Assembly: GCA_021787985.1 (NCBI GenBank)
Contig: JAJYLG010000031.1
Location: 1-33,841 of the forward strand
Source of the DNA: Chloroflexota bacterium
Lineage (GTDB): Bacteria > Chloroflexota > Dehalococcoidia > DSGV01
Direction of reading: 5' to 3'
Length of the DNA: 33,841 nt
Shown here: positions 6,424-14,471 of the stretch, in pieces
Layout: every line of letters starts with the position of its first letter
How positions within the stretch are numbered: position 1 is the stretch's first letter
Made by a program: the position numbers and the translations under genes
Notes under the pieces: generated by a model
What the model saw: only the letters and a program-made list of their open reading frames with translations
Told to the model about the DNA's origin: nothing
Database searches by the model: none

Positions 6424-9400
6424 GTGGCTGACGCGCAGGCAAGCAGGATCACCGAGGACGACAAACTGCTGCTGGCGGAGTACCTGCTGGACCGGGTACT
6501 GACCGGCTTGAGCGGCCGGGATGGCGAGGATCTTGTTGACATGACGCCGACGCGGACGATCTTCGCCGGCGTGCTCTCGCTGCCCCGAGCGGCGGAGGTG
6601 GAGGCCGCGCGACGGGGGCTCGCGATCGGTGACGCGCCAGCCGGGACGTCGATGGGGCTGGACTTCCGTGTGCGGCCTACGGGCCGGCTCGGCACGGTGC
6701 GGCTGCGGATCGCGCCGCGCTGGAGCCATTACTACCCGGTGTTCCCCACCTGGGAGCAGGCTGTTCGCGCTAATGAGGGAACGATACAGGCAGCAGGCGC
6801 AGAAGTGGGGATGATAGGCGAGGACGACGGGGGAGAACTCGCGCTGCTCGACGGGGGTGTGGGCACGGACACCGATGGGGCTGGGGCAGAAGTGGGGGAG
6901 GAAACCGACGAGCAGGCAGGTGGGCCAGCGCAGAGTCAACCGGGGCAGGCCGTGTTGCCGCGCGTATGGCGACGGCGCGATGTCACAGTAGATGAGATCC
7001 AGGTCGATCTGCCGCCTGATCAGACAATCGTAGCCCCTCTCGGTGCGCGGGAGATCGCGTTGGGGATCGACGAGGCCAGCGTAGCGATGGTGGCGGATCC
7101 GAACGGATGGCGGCACCTCGGGGATCCGAAGCAGCGGCAGCGTTCGTTGGGAGACGCGGGCGTGCTTGCCAGTGAGCGGGCATACGCGAGCGCGCTGACG
7201 CGTGTGCAGGGAGAGCGGGCGCCGCTGCCGCCCTGGTCGGCCAGTGTGCAGGTGGAGTCAAGCCCGGACCCGACCGCACCCAACGTACTACGGGTGCGGG
7301 TGCTGCTGGCGAACACCACGCCGGAGTTGCGGTTGTACGGGTCTGATCGGGAGACCGATGAGATCGACCCTTGGTTGCAGGAACGACCACTGTTCGACGC
7401 CGGGCTGGCGGTTGAAGTTGAGGGCGGCGAGGTGGTTCCGTTCGACTTCCTACTCGCGCCGAAGGACTACCGGACGAACCCGCAGATGGTTGCGAAGGGG
7501 ATCAACTGCGTGGCGCGGCGGAGCGAGGCGGCAAGCGGGCGGCTGGAGACTGAGACCTTGCCCGTCTTTCGCCAGCCGTTGTACAGGACGCGAGATGACC
7601 TGGAAGTGCCGTTTGGGAGTTTGGACGGAGCGGATCCTGTCCCGCAACTGGAACGGATCGCGGCGGCGATGGATGAGTACCTGCAGACGTGGGACAGGTT
7701 CTTGGCCGTGGAGGCGCCGCAGCGGTTTGGCGACGCAGAGATCGAGGCGTGCAGTTCGGATCGAGAGCAGTTTCGACGTGAGATTGAGCGCTACCGGCTT
7801 GGTGTCGAGACGCTTCGGCGAGACCCCGGGCTGGTGGAGGCCTTCCGCCTAATGAATCGGGCGTTCGGCCGGCTGGCGGCGCGGTCGCGCGGGCGTATGC
7901 GGGCCTGGCGGCTCTTCCAGATCGGGTTCATTGTTTCGCAACTGTCGGCGCTCGCGGTACGCGAGTTGGGGACTGACGAGTCGGGGGAGTACGCGGGGGC
8001 GCTGCGAGCTTCGTTCAGTGACGTGGGCGTGCTGTGGTTTCCGACCGGGGGTGGCAAGACAGAGGCATATCTGGGGCTGATCGCGACTGCGCTCCTATAT
8101 GACCGGCTGCGCGGGAAGCAGCGGGGCGTGTGCGCCTGGATGCGGTTTCCGCTGCGGATGCTGTCGCTCCAACAGTTAGAGCGATTGGCCCGCGTCATCG
8201 CGGCGCTAAATGAGCTGCGAGCAGAGGAACCGCGGGTGCAGGCGGGTGACCCGTTCGCGATCGGGTATTACGTGGGGAGCACCAACACACCGAATAGGCT
8301 CGACCGGCACGCGATGGACCGTTTCAAGCAACGGGAGGATCTGCGCGAGGAAGTACGCCTGCTTCGCAAATGCCCGTTCTGCGGGAACCCCGTGGACATC
8401 AAGCCCGACGAGCATACCTGGCGGCTGGCGCATGTGTGCCGCAGCGCGGACTGCTTCTCAAATACGTCTGCGAGCATGGGACCGTACAGGGGCGCGCTAC
8501 CGGTATGCGTCGTCGACTATGAGATCTACCGATATCTGCCATCGGTCCTCGTTGGGACGGTAGACAAGCTGGCCATCGCTGGCCGCAACCGGTACTTTGC
8601 GCACCTCACGCGGGGTGTGTCGCAGCAGTGCCCCGCGCACGGCTACACCTCGTACGACGAGTGCATGGAGCAGGGGGAGCGCTGGGGCGGCTGCAAGGCG
8701 AAGAAGAGCGATCTGCTGAAGGTCTCGGTGTTCAAGGATCCGGGCCTGTCGCTGCTGATCCAGGACGAGCTGCACTTGCTGCGTGACGAGCTGGGCGTGT
8801 TCAGTGGGCACTATGAGGGACTGCTGCATTACCTTGGGGCGAAGGCACATCTGCCGGCTAAGGTCCTAGCGGCGACGGCGACGATCGAGGCATACGATGT
8901 ACAGGCGTTTCACATCTATCTTAGCCGGGCGTGCCGGTACCCGCAGCCAGCGTGGGAGCAGGGCGAATCGTTCTATGCCACCAGCCGGCCGGCGCGACAG
9001 CGACGCCTGTATGCCGGTGTGTTGGGACACACGCGGGCGATCGAGGAGCCGGCTTTGCGGGTGCTGGCGCTGTACCAGCGGGAGATACGCCGGCTGAAAG
9101 CCGACCCCCATCGAGCGGCGGAGATCATGCAGCGCAGAGATGCGTCAACTGAGGCGATACTCGATACCGTTCGGCTGTACGATCTGTCACTGGCATATGT
9201 GAATCGTAAGGCGACCGGTGGCAGCATCGCGGACAAGGTGGGGGCCCAGGTCGATCGGCTGCTGGCGCCAGAAGATCTGGGCACGGTGCAGGCACGCTTA
9301 CTCACCGGCGACCAAACACTGGACGCGGTTGGGGCGACGCTAGAGCGGATCGAGCGGGAGCGCGAGGAGACCGGCGAGTCCCGACTGGACCTAGTGATCG

Positions 9401-10086
9401 CCACCAACCTTATCAGCCACGGGGTCGATCTTGAGCGTATCAACATGATGAGCGTGTGCGGCATGCCATCGCACTATGCCGAATACGTCCAATCGACCAG
9501 CCGGGCGGCGCGCACCCATCCGGGGCTGGTGTTCGTGTGCTTTCGGGCACGTGACCCGCGGGAGGCCTCGCAATACGAGTTCTTCCCGGCAATGCACGAG
9601 CACATGGAGCGGCTGATCGAGGCCGTAGCAGTGAATCGGTTCGCGTCGTTCGCGCCTGAGAAGACCGTACCGGGCCTCCTCGCCGCCGTGCTGCTGCATG
9701 ACCTGGGCCCCGACCTCTTCTCCGCGCGGCAGATTGCGAAAGCGCTGGACCATGTGCCGACGCTCCTAACGGCACTTGGGAAACGGCCGAGGGACAAGGC
9801 GGGGACGGTCGTCAAGTGCATCGAAGAGGGAGACTTGCTCGACGCGCTCAACCGTATCGTCGGCGTGGACGATGTGCGCCCACCAGCGTCGCCGGCGCAA
9901 GTGCGAAATGTGAGCGAGAAGATCGCCCAGGTCTTCGAAGACCGGATGGGCGCGATCAAGCGCGCGGACGAGACATGGCTGAGCGACGTGCTCGATCCCC
10001 TGACATCGTTTCGTGACGTGGATGAGGGGATTGAGTTTGGGAGCTTGGATTCGGCCGCGCTCGTGGACCGCATTCGGGGAAGGTAA
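6424..10086 (+). CDS. drmA: DISARM helicase DrmA (superfamily 2)
   Basis: This 1,220-residue helicase is one half of the DrmA-DrmB DNA-engaging complex. The Walker A motif PTGGGKT is at 540-546, the Walker B/DEAH-type box is DELH at 781-784, and motif III is ATAT near 817. Motif V (ATNLISHGVDLERI) is near 990 and motif VI (QSTSRAAR) near 1023. Between motifs I and II a zinc-binding insert carries CPFC near 650 and two further cysteines near 670-675. The first 500 residues are accessory and include an acidic, Gly-rich low-complexity stretch at about 120-170. GTG 6424 is preferred because AGGAGG (6413-6418) sits 5 nt before it; GTG 6421 is too close. The AGGAGG overlaps the drmE stop, suggesting coupled translation. 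DrmA is known as an essential DISARM component that binds DNA with DrmB. Confidence 0.87.
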   Translation: MADAQASRITEDDKLLLAEYLLDRVLTGLSGRDGEDLVDMTPTRTIFAGVLSLPRAAEVEAARRGLAIGDAPAGTSMGLDFRVRPTGRLGTVRLRIAPRWSHYYPVFPTWEQAVRANEGTIQAAGAEVGMIGEDDGGELALLDGGVGTDTDGAGAEVGEETDEQAGGPAQSQPGQAVLPRVWRRRDVTVDEIQVDLPPDQTIVAPLGAREIALGIDEASVAMVADPNGWRHLGDPKQRQRSLGDAGVLASERAYASALTRVQGERAPLPPWSASVQVESSPDPTAPNVLRVRVLLANTTPELRLYGSDRETDEIDPWLQERPLFDAGLAVEVEGGEVVPFDFLLAPKDYRTNPQMVAKGINCVARRSEAASGRLETETLPVFRQPLYRTRDDLEVPFGSLDGADPVPQLERIAAAMDEYLQTWDRFLAVEAPQRFGDAEIEACSSDREQFRREIERYRLGVETLRRDPGLVEAFRLMNRAFGRLAARSRGRMRAWRLFQIGFIVSQLSALAVRELGTDESGEYAGALRASFSDVGVLWFPTGGGKTEAYLGLIATALLYDRLRGKQRGVCAWMRFPLRMLSLQQLERLARVIAALNELRAEEPRVQAGDPFAIGYYVGSTNTPNRLDRHAMDRFKQREDLREEVRLLRKCPFCGNPVDIKPDEHTWRLAHVCRSADCFSNTSASMGPYRGALPVCVVDYEIYRYLPSVLVGTVDKLAIAGRNRYFAHLTRGVSQQCPAHGYTSYDECMEQGERWGGCKAKKSDLLKVSVFKDPGLSLLIQDELHLLRDELGVFSGHYEGLLHYLGAKAHLPAKVLAATATIEAYDVQAFHIYLSRACRYPQPAWEQGESFYATSRPARQRRLYAGVLGHTRAIEEPALRVLALYQREIRRLKADPHRAAEIMQRRDASTEAILDTVRLYDLSLAYVNRKATGGSIADKVGAQVDRLLAPEDLGTVQARLLTGDQTLDAVGATLERIEREREETGESRLDLVIATNLISHGVDLERINMMSVCGMPSHYAEYVQSTSRAARTHPGLVFVCFRARDPREASQYEFFPAMHEHMERLIEAVAVNRFASFAPEKTVPGLLAAVLLHDLGPDLFSARQIAKALDHVPTLLTALGKRPRDKAGTVVKCIEEGDLLDALNRIVGVDDVRPPASPAQVRNVSEKIAQVFEDRMGAIKRADETWLSDVLDPLTSFRDVDEGIEFGSLDSAALVDRIRGR

Positions 10087-10094
10087 GGGGCCAG

Positions 10095-12065
10095 ATGGAC
10101 GATGTGATGCGCCGAGGACGCTCGCAGACGATCTGGCGATACGCGCCTGGTGCCGCGTTCCGGTATGCGGAAAGCGGCGCCTGGTGCCAAACGACGGGCA
10201 TCACGCTGCGCGACCCGAAGCGCCTGCAGGGCGCGCTGGCCGAGGCGGTGCGGCAGGCGCTGCTGCGCTGGATAGCAGTCGCCCCGGCTGGAGCATTCCC
10301 GGACCCCGGGACACATCCTGCCAAGTATGCCGTGGGGACGCCGTACCAGGTGACGTACCAACTGTGGCCGCTGGTTTTCACCTGTCGGCAGTGTGGGCGG
10401 CTGCATTATTACCAGACCCGGGAAAACCTGAAACGATCGAATGAGGCGCTCGGCTGCGACAGCTGCAGGGGCCGCGACCTCCTGCGTCAGGTGCCGTACG
10501 CCTTCGTGTGCGAGTGCGGGCGGCTCGACACCGTCTTTGCGCCCAGCCACCCACGCGATCACCCGATCACGCTCGTCAATAAGGGCAACTTCCAAGAGTC
10601 GTACTGGTACTGCACTGTCTGCAAGCGCTCGCTGGCGCGCATACCGCGGGAGGGACTCGGTTTCCGTCGCTGCGAGTGCGCGCCGGGGAAAATGAAGCGG
10701 GGGATCCTCATCGAGGACGGGCGGGTCTACTATTCGCAGACCATCGACCTAGTGGACGTAGAGCCGAAGACACTTGATCCGTGGCGGGATAATGCGGGGT
10801 TCTCCGATCTGCTGCTTGGCGCGGTGCTCGGTATTCCTGCATATCGGCCCAGCCACATCCAGGACCTGGCGAGCAGACAGCCCGGAGACCACGAGCTCTC
10901 GCCCGAGTTGCGAGCGATGCGCGAGGAGCTGATTGCGGGGGGCATGGCCGCAGAGCAGGCCGAGGCGATGGTCCGGCGCGTAGCGGGCCGCGCCGGGGCT
11001 GACGCCTGGACCGCGTATGAAACGGAGCTAGCGCCCTATCGCGGCTGGGTGGGCGGGTATGACTGGAAGAGCCAGCGGCGGACCGTGGAGTACGTGTTCG
11101 TCCGTGATGACCCGAGCACGGCCGCGATCGCGCTCGACCAGCTGATTTGTGAGGCGCGCGATTACGGCGACGAAGGTACGGCAGAGCGACTCGAGCGCGA
11201 GCGCGAGATCGCCAGGCAGATAGGATTGATCAACCTGCGGGTGGTCCAGGCGCTGCCAGTACTGCTTGCAGGCATCGGGTACACGCGATACAAGCAGAGC
11301 CCGGGCGATATCGATGATGGTGATACTGCGTCGAGTGGTCCACCGGCAGCGTTGCGACCCTACCGCGAGCAGGATGGGAAGATCCCGATCTATGTCGCCC
11401 GTAACGAGACGGAGGCGCTGCTGTATGAGGTCGACCCTTGGCGGCTTGCGGCGTTTCTGTCGCTGAACACCGGCACGGCAGTACCGCAGGAGGCCATAGC
11501 CTCAACGTGGGCCGTCCGGGCCTGGCTGCTGGGGCGATGGGGGAGGCTGGTGGAGCGCGGCGAGTCTCACCTGGTGCTGCAGTCCTGGGAGGTCGATGCT
11601 GGACAGACGGTGGACCAGCCATCGGCGCTCGTGTTCGGTGTATTGCACACACTCTCACACGTATTGAAGGCGACAGCCCACCGCTATGTGGGTGTTGATG
11701 CCGACTCGCTGGCGGAGTACCTGTTCCCGGCGCACGCGACGGGCCTGCTCTATGCCTCCTCGCAGGTGGAGTTCACGCTGGGTGGCATCGACGCGGTGTT
11801 CCGATCAAACCTGACGCAGTGGCTCGGCTCGGCAAGGGACTACGCGGGGCGCTGCTCGTTCGATCCAGTGTGCGAGCGGAGCGGTGGAGCCTGCCTCGCC
11901 TGTCTATATCCCAAGTTCGGCTGTGGATACTTCAAGCGGACGGTGAGCCGGGCGTTCCTGCTCGGCGGAAGCATCGCGGGCCGCAGCGCGCGGCTGGAGG
12001 GTTTCTGGTCGGCGCGCGTGGCGCAGGCGACGCACGAGCTCCGCGCTCGCAAGGGCGGTGGATGA
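10095..12065 (+). CDS. drmB: DISARM protein DrmB (DUF1998)
   Basis: This 656-residue partner of DrmA opens with RRGRSQTIWRYAPGAAFRY, similar to the Q-x-I-x-x-Y-x-P-G-A start of DrmB and other DUF1998 proteins. It has several Cys pairs that probably bind zinc: CRQC near 96, CDSC near 121, CEC near 139, CTVC near 173 and CEC near 194. The C-terminal DUF1998 domain has LHTLSHVL near 518 and a Cys-rich block at about 586-615 (CSFDPVC, CLAC, GCGYFKR). In characterised DISARM, DrmB associates with the DrmA helicase to form the DNA-binding core and is needed for protection. The gene starts 8 nt after drmA with AAGGGG just upstream, and ends directly against the drmC start. Domain order and length look complete. 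Confidence 0.87.
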   Translation: MDDVMRRGRSQTIWRYAPGAAFRYAESGAWCQTTGITLRDPKRLQGALAEAVRQALLRWIAVAPAGAFPDPGTHPAKYAVGTPYQVTYQLWPLVFTCRQCGRLHYYQTRENLKRSNEALGCDSCRGRDLLRQVPYAFVCECGRLDTVFAPSHPRDHPITLVNKGNFQESYWYCTVCKRSLARIPREGLGFRRCECAPGKMKRGILIEDGRVYYSQTIDLVDVEPKTLDPWRDNAGFSDLLLGAVLGIPAYRPSHIQDLASRQPGDHELSPELRAMREELIAGGMAAEQAEAMVRRVAGRAGADAWTAYETELAPYRGWVGGYDWKSQRRTVEYVFVRDDPSTAAIALDQLICEARDYGDEGTAERLEREREIARQIGLINLRVVQALPVLLAGIGYTRYKQSPGDIDDGDTASSGPPAALRPYREQDGKIPIYVARNETEALLYEVDPWRLAAFLSLNTGTAVPQEAIASTWAVRAWLLGRWGRLVERGESHLVLQSWEVDAGQTVDQPSALVFGVLHTLSHVLKATAHRYVGVDADSLAEYLFPAHATGLLYASSQVEFTLGGIDAVFRSNLTQWLGSARDYAGRCSFDPVCERSGGACLACLYPKFGCGYFKRTVSRAFLLGGSIAGRSARLEGFWSARVAQATHELRARKGGG

Positions 12066-12626
12066 TTGAAGAACGAAGCTTGTCCGCCCGTTGTTTACTT
12101 GACGCCCGGACACCGGCGGCTGTTGCCGCCCGACCTGCGAGGGCGATTTCGGGACCTGGACCAATTCGTGCGGGACCTGGTCTCATCGGCAACACAGCGG
12201 CTGCTGATCGTGTCGCCGTATCTGGGTCCGGCCGGGATGACGATGCTCCGCGGGGCGATGGCCGTTTCGGCGGAGCAAGGGGCATGGATTCGATTTGTTA
12301 CCGGGGATCTGGCCGACGTGGAAGGGGCAAACCGGCAGGCGCTGGCGGTGCTGGTCCGGGGCGTGGAGGGGAGACTCATTCGCCAGCGGCTGCGGGTACT
12401 CACGAGTTCCACGGAGTTCCCGGTCCTGCTTCACGCCAAGATCGTGGTAGCCGACGGCAGGCGAGGATATCTCGGCTCGGCGAATCTGTCAGGGCGCGCG
12501 CTGGATGAGAACTTCGAGGTGGGCACTGCGCTGGCGGCGAATCAGGCGAAGTCTCTCGATGACTTGGTAGCGTATCTGGAAGCTCAGGGCCTTCTCGTGG
12601 ACCGAACCGATGCGGTCTTCGGCTAG
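12066..12626 (+). CDS. drmC: DISARM protein DrmC (phospholipase D-like nuclease fold)
   Basis: This 186-residue protein has a single, complete HKD motif: H123, K125, D130 and GSAN 137-140, matching HxKx4Dx6GSxN. PLD-fold proteins of this size act as dimers in which two HKD motifs make one active site; in defence systems they are usually nucleases. In DISARM, DrmC was reported to be less critical than the other subunits. The frame starts with TTG 12066, right after the drmB stop, so translation is probably coupled; no later start fits as well. Everything expected is intact. It closes the operon, and the next 260 bases before the right flanking repeat hold no gene. Confidence 0.82.
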   Translation: MKNEACPPVVYLTPGHRRLLPPDLRGRFRDLDQFVRDLVSSATQRLLIVSPYLGPAGMTMLRGAMAVSAEQGAWIRFVTGDLADVEGANRQALAVLVRGVEGRLIRQRLRVLTSSTEFPVLLHAKIVVADGRRGYLGSANLSGRALDENFEVGTALAANQAKSLDDLVAYLEAQGLLVDRTDAVFG

Positions 12627-12988
12627 GATCTGCCCCCTACTGACCCGACCCAGCAATTCGCTTGATGCGTTCCTGTTGGTACGCGCGAACGCCACGGAAG
12701 AGCGTACCCGCCGGACAAGCAGGAGAAAGCAACCCAAACGATGCTCGAGCAGGCTGCGATGGTGTCTCGTGCTCGGCGTAGGAGCGGCGATGCGCACTGG
12801 CTCCTCAGTCCACACATAGGAGCTCCACACCCGGGCAGCCACGAGTATCGCCGGTCGAGCGCATCCGCGCCCGGATCGTCCGACGGCCCTAGCCGACGGC
12901 GATCCCCGCACGATCCACGAGGAGGTCGGCCGCGCCGGCAGTCCCCCGCCCGCGGCAGGACGGACAGGATGAGCGGAAGCCGCACGGC
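12627..12988. other. Non-coding right end of the island
   Basis: No gene is supported between drmC and the TlpA-like gene. The stretch contains the right direct repeat (12887-12973). Minus-strand frames exist, one ending at about 12638 with an AYQQERIKRIAGSGQ tail, but they lack a start and family features. No integrase, tRNA fragment or terminal inverted repeat was recognised. Confidence 0.5.
12887..12973 (+). repeat. Right direct repeat bounding the defence island
   Basis: This is the second copy of the sequence at 2385-2470, in the same orientation. The first 46 bp are identical, the middle is diverged with one extra base, and the final part is nearly identical. It sits 15 bp from the stop codon of the convergent TlpA-like gene. 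Same orientation and precise bracketing of the operon suggest an attachment-site-like or recombination boundary. Confidence 0.85.
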
Positions 12989-13564
12989 TCACTCCCCGAG
13001 GAGCTGCTTGACCCGGTACTCGAAGTTGGCGCGCGTGAGTGCCCCAACCTGCACGTGCCGCAGCGTGCCGTCCGGCGCGATGAAGAACGATCCGGGCAGC
13101 CCGTTGACGCGGTACTGCTTCGCCACACGGCCGTCGGCGTCCATGAGCACCGGGTAGCCGAAGGGGATGCGCTGGCGGAAGGACTCGGTGTCCGCGGCCG
13201 TCTCGCCCACGTCCACGCCGAGGACGACCAGGCCGCGCGAGCGGTACTCCCGGTAGACCTGGTCGAGATCCGGGATCTCGGCCTGGCAGGGGCCGCACCA
13301 GGTCGCCCAGAAGTTGATGATGACCGGCTTGTCGCGGAAGCTGTCGAGGTTCACCACCCGGCCATCCTCCGCCCGCAGGGCGAAGCGCGGCGCCGGATCG
13401 CCGACATGTGGCGCGGTCGTGTCGAGCGGGCCGAGCGCGGTCGCGCCGCCGGACGAGCCGACCCGCCTGAGGAGGGCGGCGACGGCCAGCGCGCCGACAA
13501 GGATCACGGCGGCTGCGAGGATCCGCCAGGTCGTGGGGGAACGCAGTCGCGCCGGCGTCGGCAT
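12989..13564 (-). CDS. TlpA/ResA-type membrane-anchored thiol-disulfide oxidoreductase
   Basis: This 191-residue thioredoxin-fold protein faces the outside of the membrane. An uncleaved signal anchor spans about 14-32 (RILAAAVILVGALAVAAL). The AhpC/TSA-Redoxin domain follows, with the active site WATWCGPC (cysteines 90 and 93) and the usual cis-proline region near NGLPGSFFI. TlpA/ResA proteins keep the haem-binding cysteines of apocytochrome c reduced during cytochrome maturation. No ccm/ccs or resBC gene is nearby, so that role is inference. ATG 13564 is chosen because AGGAGG lies 7 nt upstream; the frame stays open to 13630, but the extra residues look unlike a signal sequence. It is divergent from the SDR gene. 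Confidence 0.85.
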   Translation of the reverse strand: MPTPARLRSPTTWRILAAAVILVGALAVAALLRRVGSSGGATALGPLDTTAPHVGDPAPRFALRAEDGRVVNLDSFRDKPVIINFWATWCGPCQAEIPDLDQVYREYRSRGLVVLGVDVGETAADTESFRQRIPFGYPVLMDADGRVAKQYRVNGLPGSFFIAPDGTLRHVQVGALTRANFEYRVKQLLGE

Positions 13565-13666
13565 GGTCGTGCCTCCTTCCCTCATGATCGCAGCGGCGCC
13601 GCCACGAGCACAGCCCACCATCCTGAGCACGGCCGCCGAAGGCCGGCGGTGGTATCGGCTGGCTCA

Positions 13667-13675
13667 TGGTATGCT
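13667..13675 (+). promoter_or_regulatory. Extended -10 promoter candidate for the SDR gene
   Basis: TGG-TATGCT is an extended -10 element located about 32-40 nt before GTG 13707, which would put transcription start near 13682. It supports GTG 13707 as the translation start, because the in-frame ATG 13671 would lie inside the promoter. Confidence 0.35.
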
Positions 13676-13706
13676 CGCCGCGGAATCGGAGCAGGGGGTC
13701 GGGTCG

Positions 13707-14471
13707 GTGCGGCTGGAGGGAAAGGCGGCGATCGTCACGGGTTCGGCCACGGGCGTGGGGCGGTCCACGGCCGTCATGCTGGCCGAGCGCGGCTGCGACG
13801 TGGTGGTGAACTACACGCGCAGTGAGACGGAGGCGCGCGAGACGGCGCGGGCGGTGGAGCAGGCCGGCACCCGCGCGCTGCTGCAGCAGTGCGACGTGAG
13901 CGACGACCGCGCGGTGCGGGCCATGGTGGCGGCGTGCCAGCGCGAGCTGGGGCGGCTCGACGTGCTGGTGAACAACGCCGGCACGACGCACTTCGTGCCG
14001 TTCTCGGACCTCGATGCGCTGACAGACGAGATCTGGGAGCGCATCTTCGCGGTGAACGTGCGCGGCGCGTTCAACGTCACGCGGGCGGCAGCGCCGCTGA
14101 TGCGGGCGGCCGGAGGGGGGGCCGTGGTCAACGTGGCCAGTCTCGCGGGCCTGCGCGCGTCCGGCTCGTCGATCCCCTACGCGGCCAGCAAGGCGGCGCT
14201 GCTGAACATGACGGTCGCGCTGGCGCGCACGCTCGCGCCCGAGATCCGCGTCAACGCGGTAGCGCCCGGCTTCATCGAGGGTCGGTGGCTGCAAGGCGGT
14301 CTCGGGGAGCGCTACGAGGGCTCGCTGGCGGCGGTTGCGACGCGCACGCCGCTGGGCAGGGTCGCGCGGCCGGAGGACGTCGCCCAGGCGATCCTGGCGC
14401 TGGTCGAATCGGCCGACTTCGTGACCGGGCAGACGATCGCGGTGGACGGCGGGAACCACATCGCGATTTGA
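13707..14471 (+). CDS. Short-chain dehydrogenase/reductase (FabG-like)
   Basis: This 254-residue classical SDR oxidoreductase uses NAD(P). The cofactor loop TGSATGVG is at 11-18, NNAG at 89-92, and the catalytic Ser145, Tyr158 and Lys162 occur in the NVAS and YAASK motifs. The end FVTGQTIAVDGG is standard for the family. It resembles 3-oxoacyl-ACP reductases, but the substrate cannot be read from the sequence and no fatty-acid genes adjoin it. GTG 13707 gives the canonical opening VRLEGKAAIVTG and follows a G-rich ribosome-binding site; the longer in-frame start at 13671 is less likely. Its stop overlaps the start of the next gene by a few bases. Confidence 0.88.
   Translation: MRLEGKAAIVTGSATGVGRSTAVMLAERGCDVVVNYTRSETEARETARAVEQAGTRALLQQCDVSDDRAVRAMVAACQRELGRLDVLVNNAGTTHFVPFSDLDALTDEIWERIFAVNVRGAFNVTRAAAPLMRAAGGGAVVNVASLAGLRASGSSIPYAASKAALLNMTVALARTLAPEIRVNAVAPGFIEGRWLQGGLGERYEGSLAAVATRTPLGRVARPEDVAQAILALVESADFVTGQTIAVDGGNHIAI

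Noticed and set aside
2822-12626. BREX or restriction-modification system instead of DISARM
   Set aside because: There is no PglZ, BrxC/PglY, BrxL, HsdR/HsdS or type III Res protein. DrmA, DrmB with DUF1998 and DrmC in order point to DISARM.
13889-14467. Upstream extension of the THUMP-like methyltransferase frame
   Set aside because: This part overlaps the SDR gene in another frame and is Arg/Gly-rich; the methyltransferase features start only after 14468.
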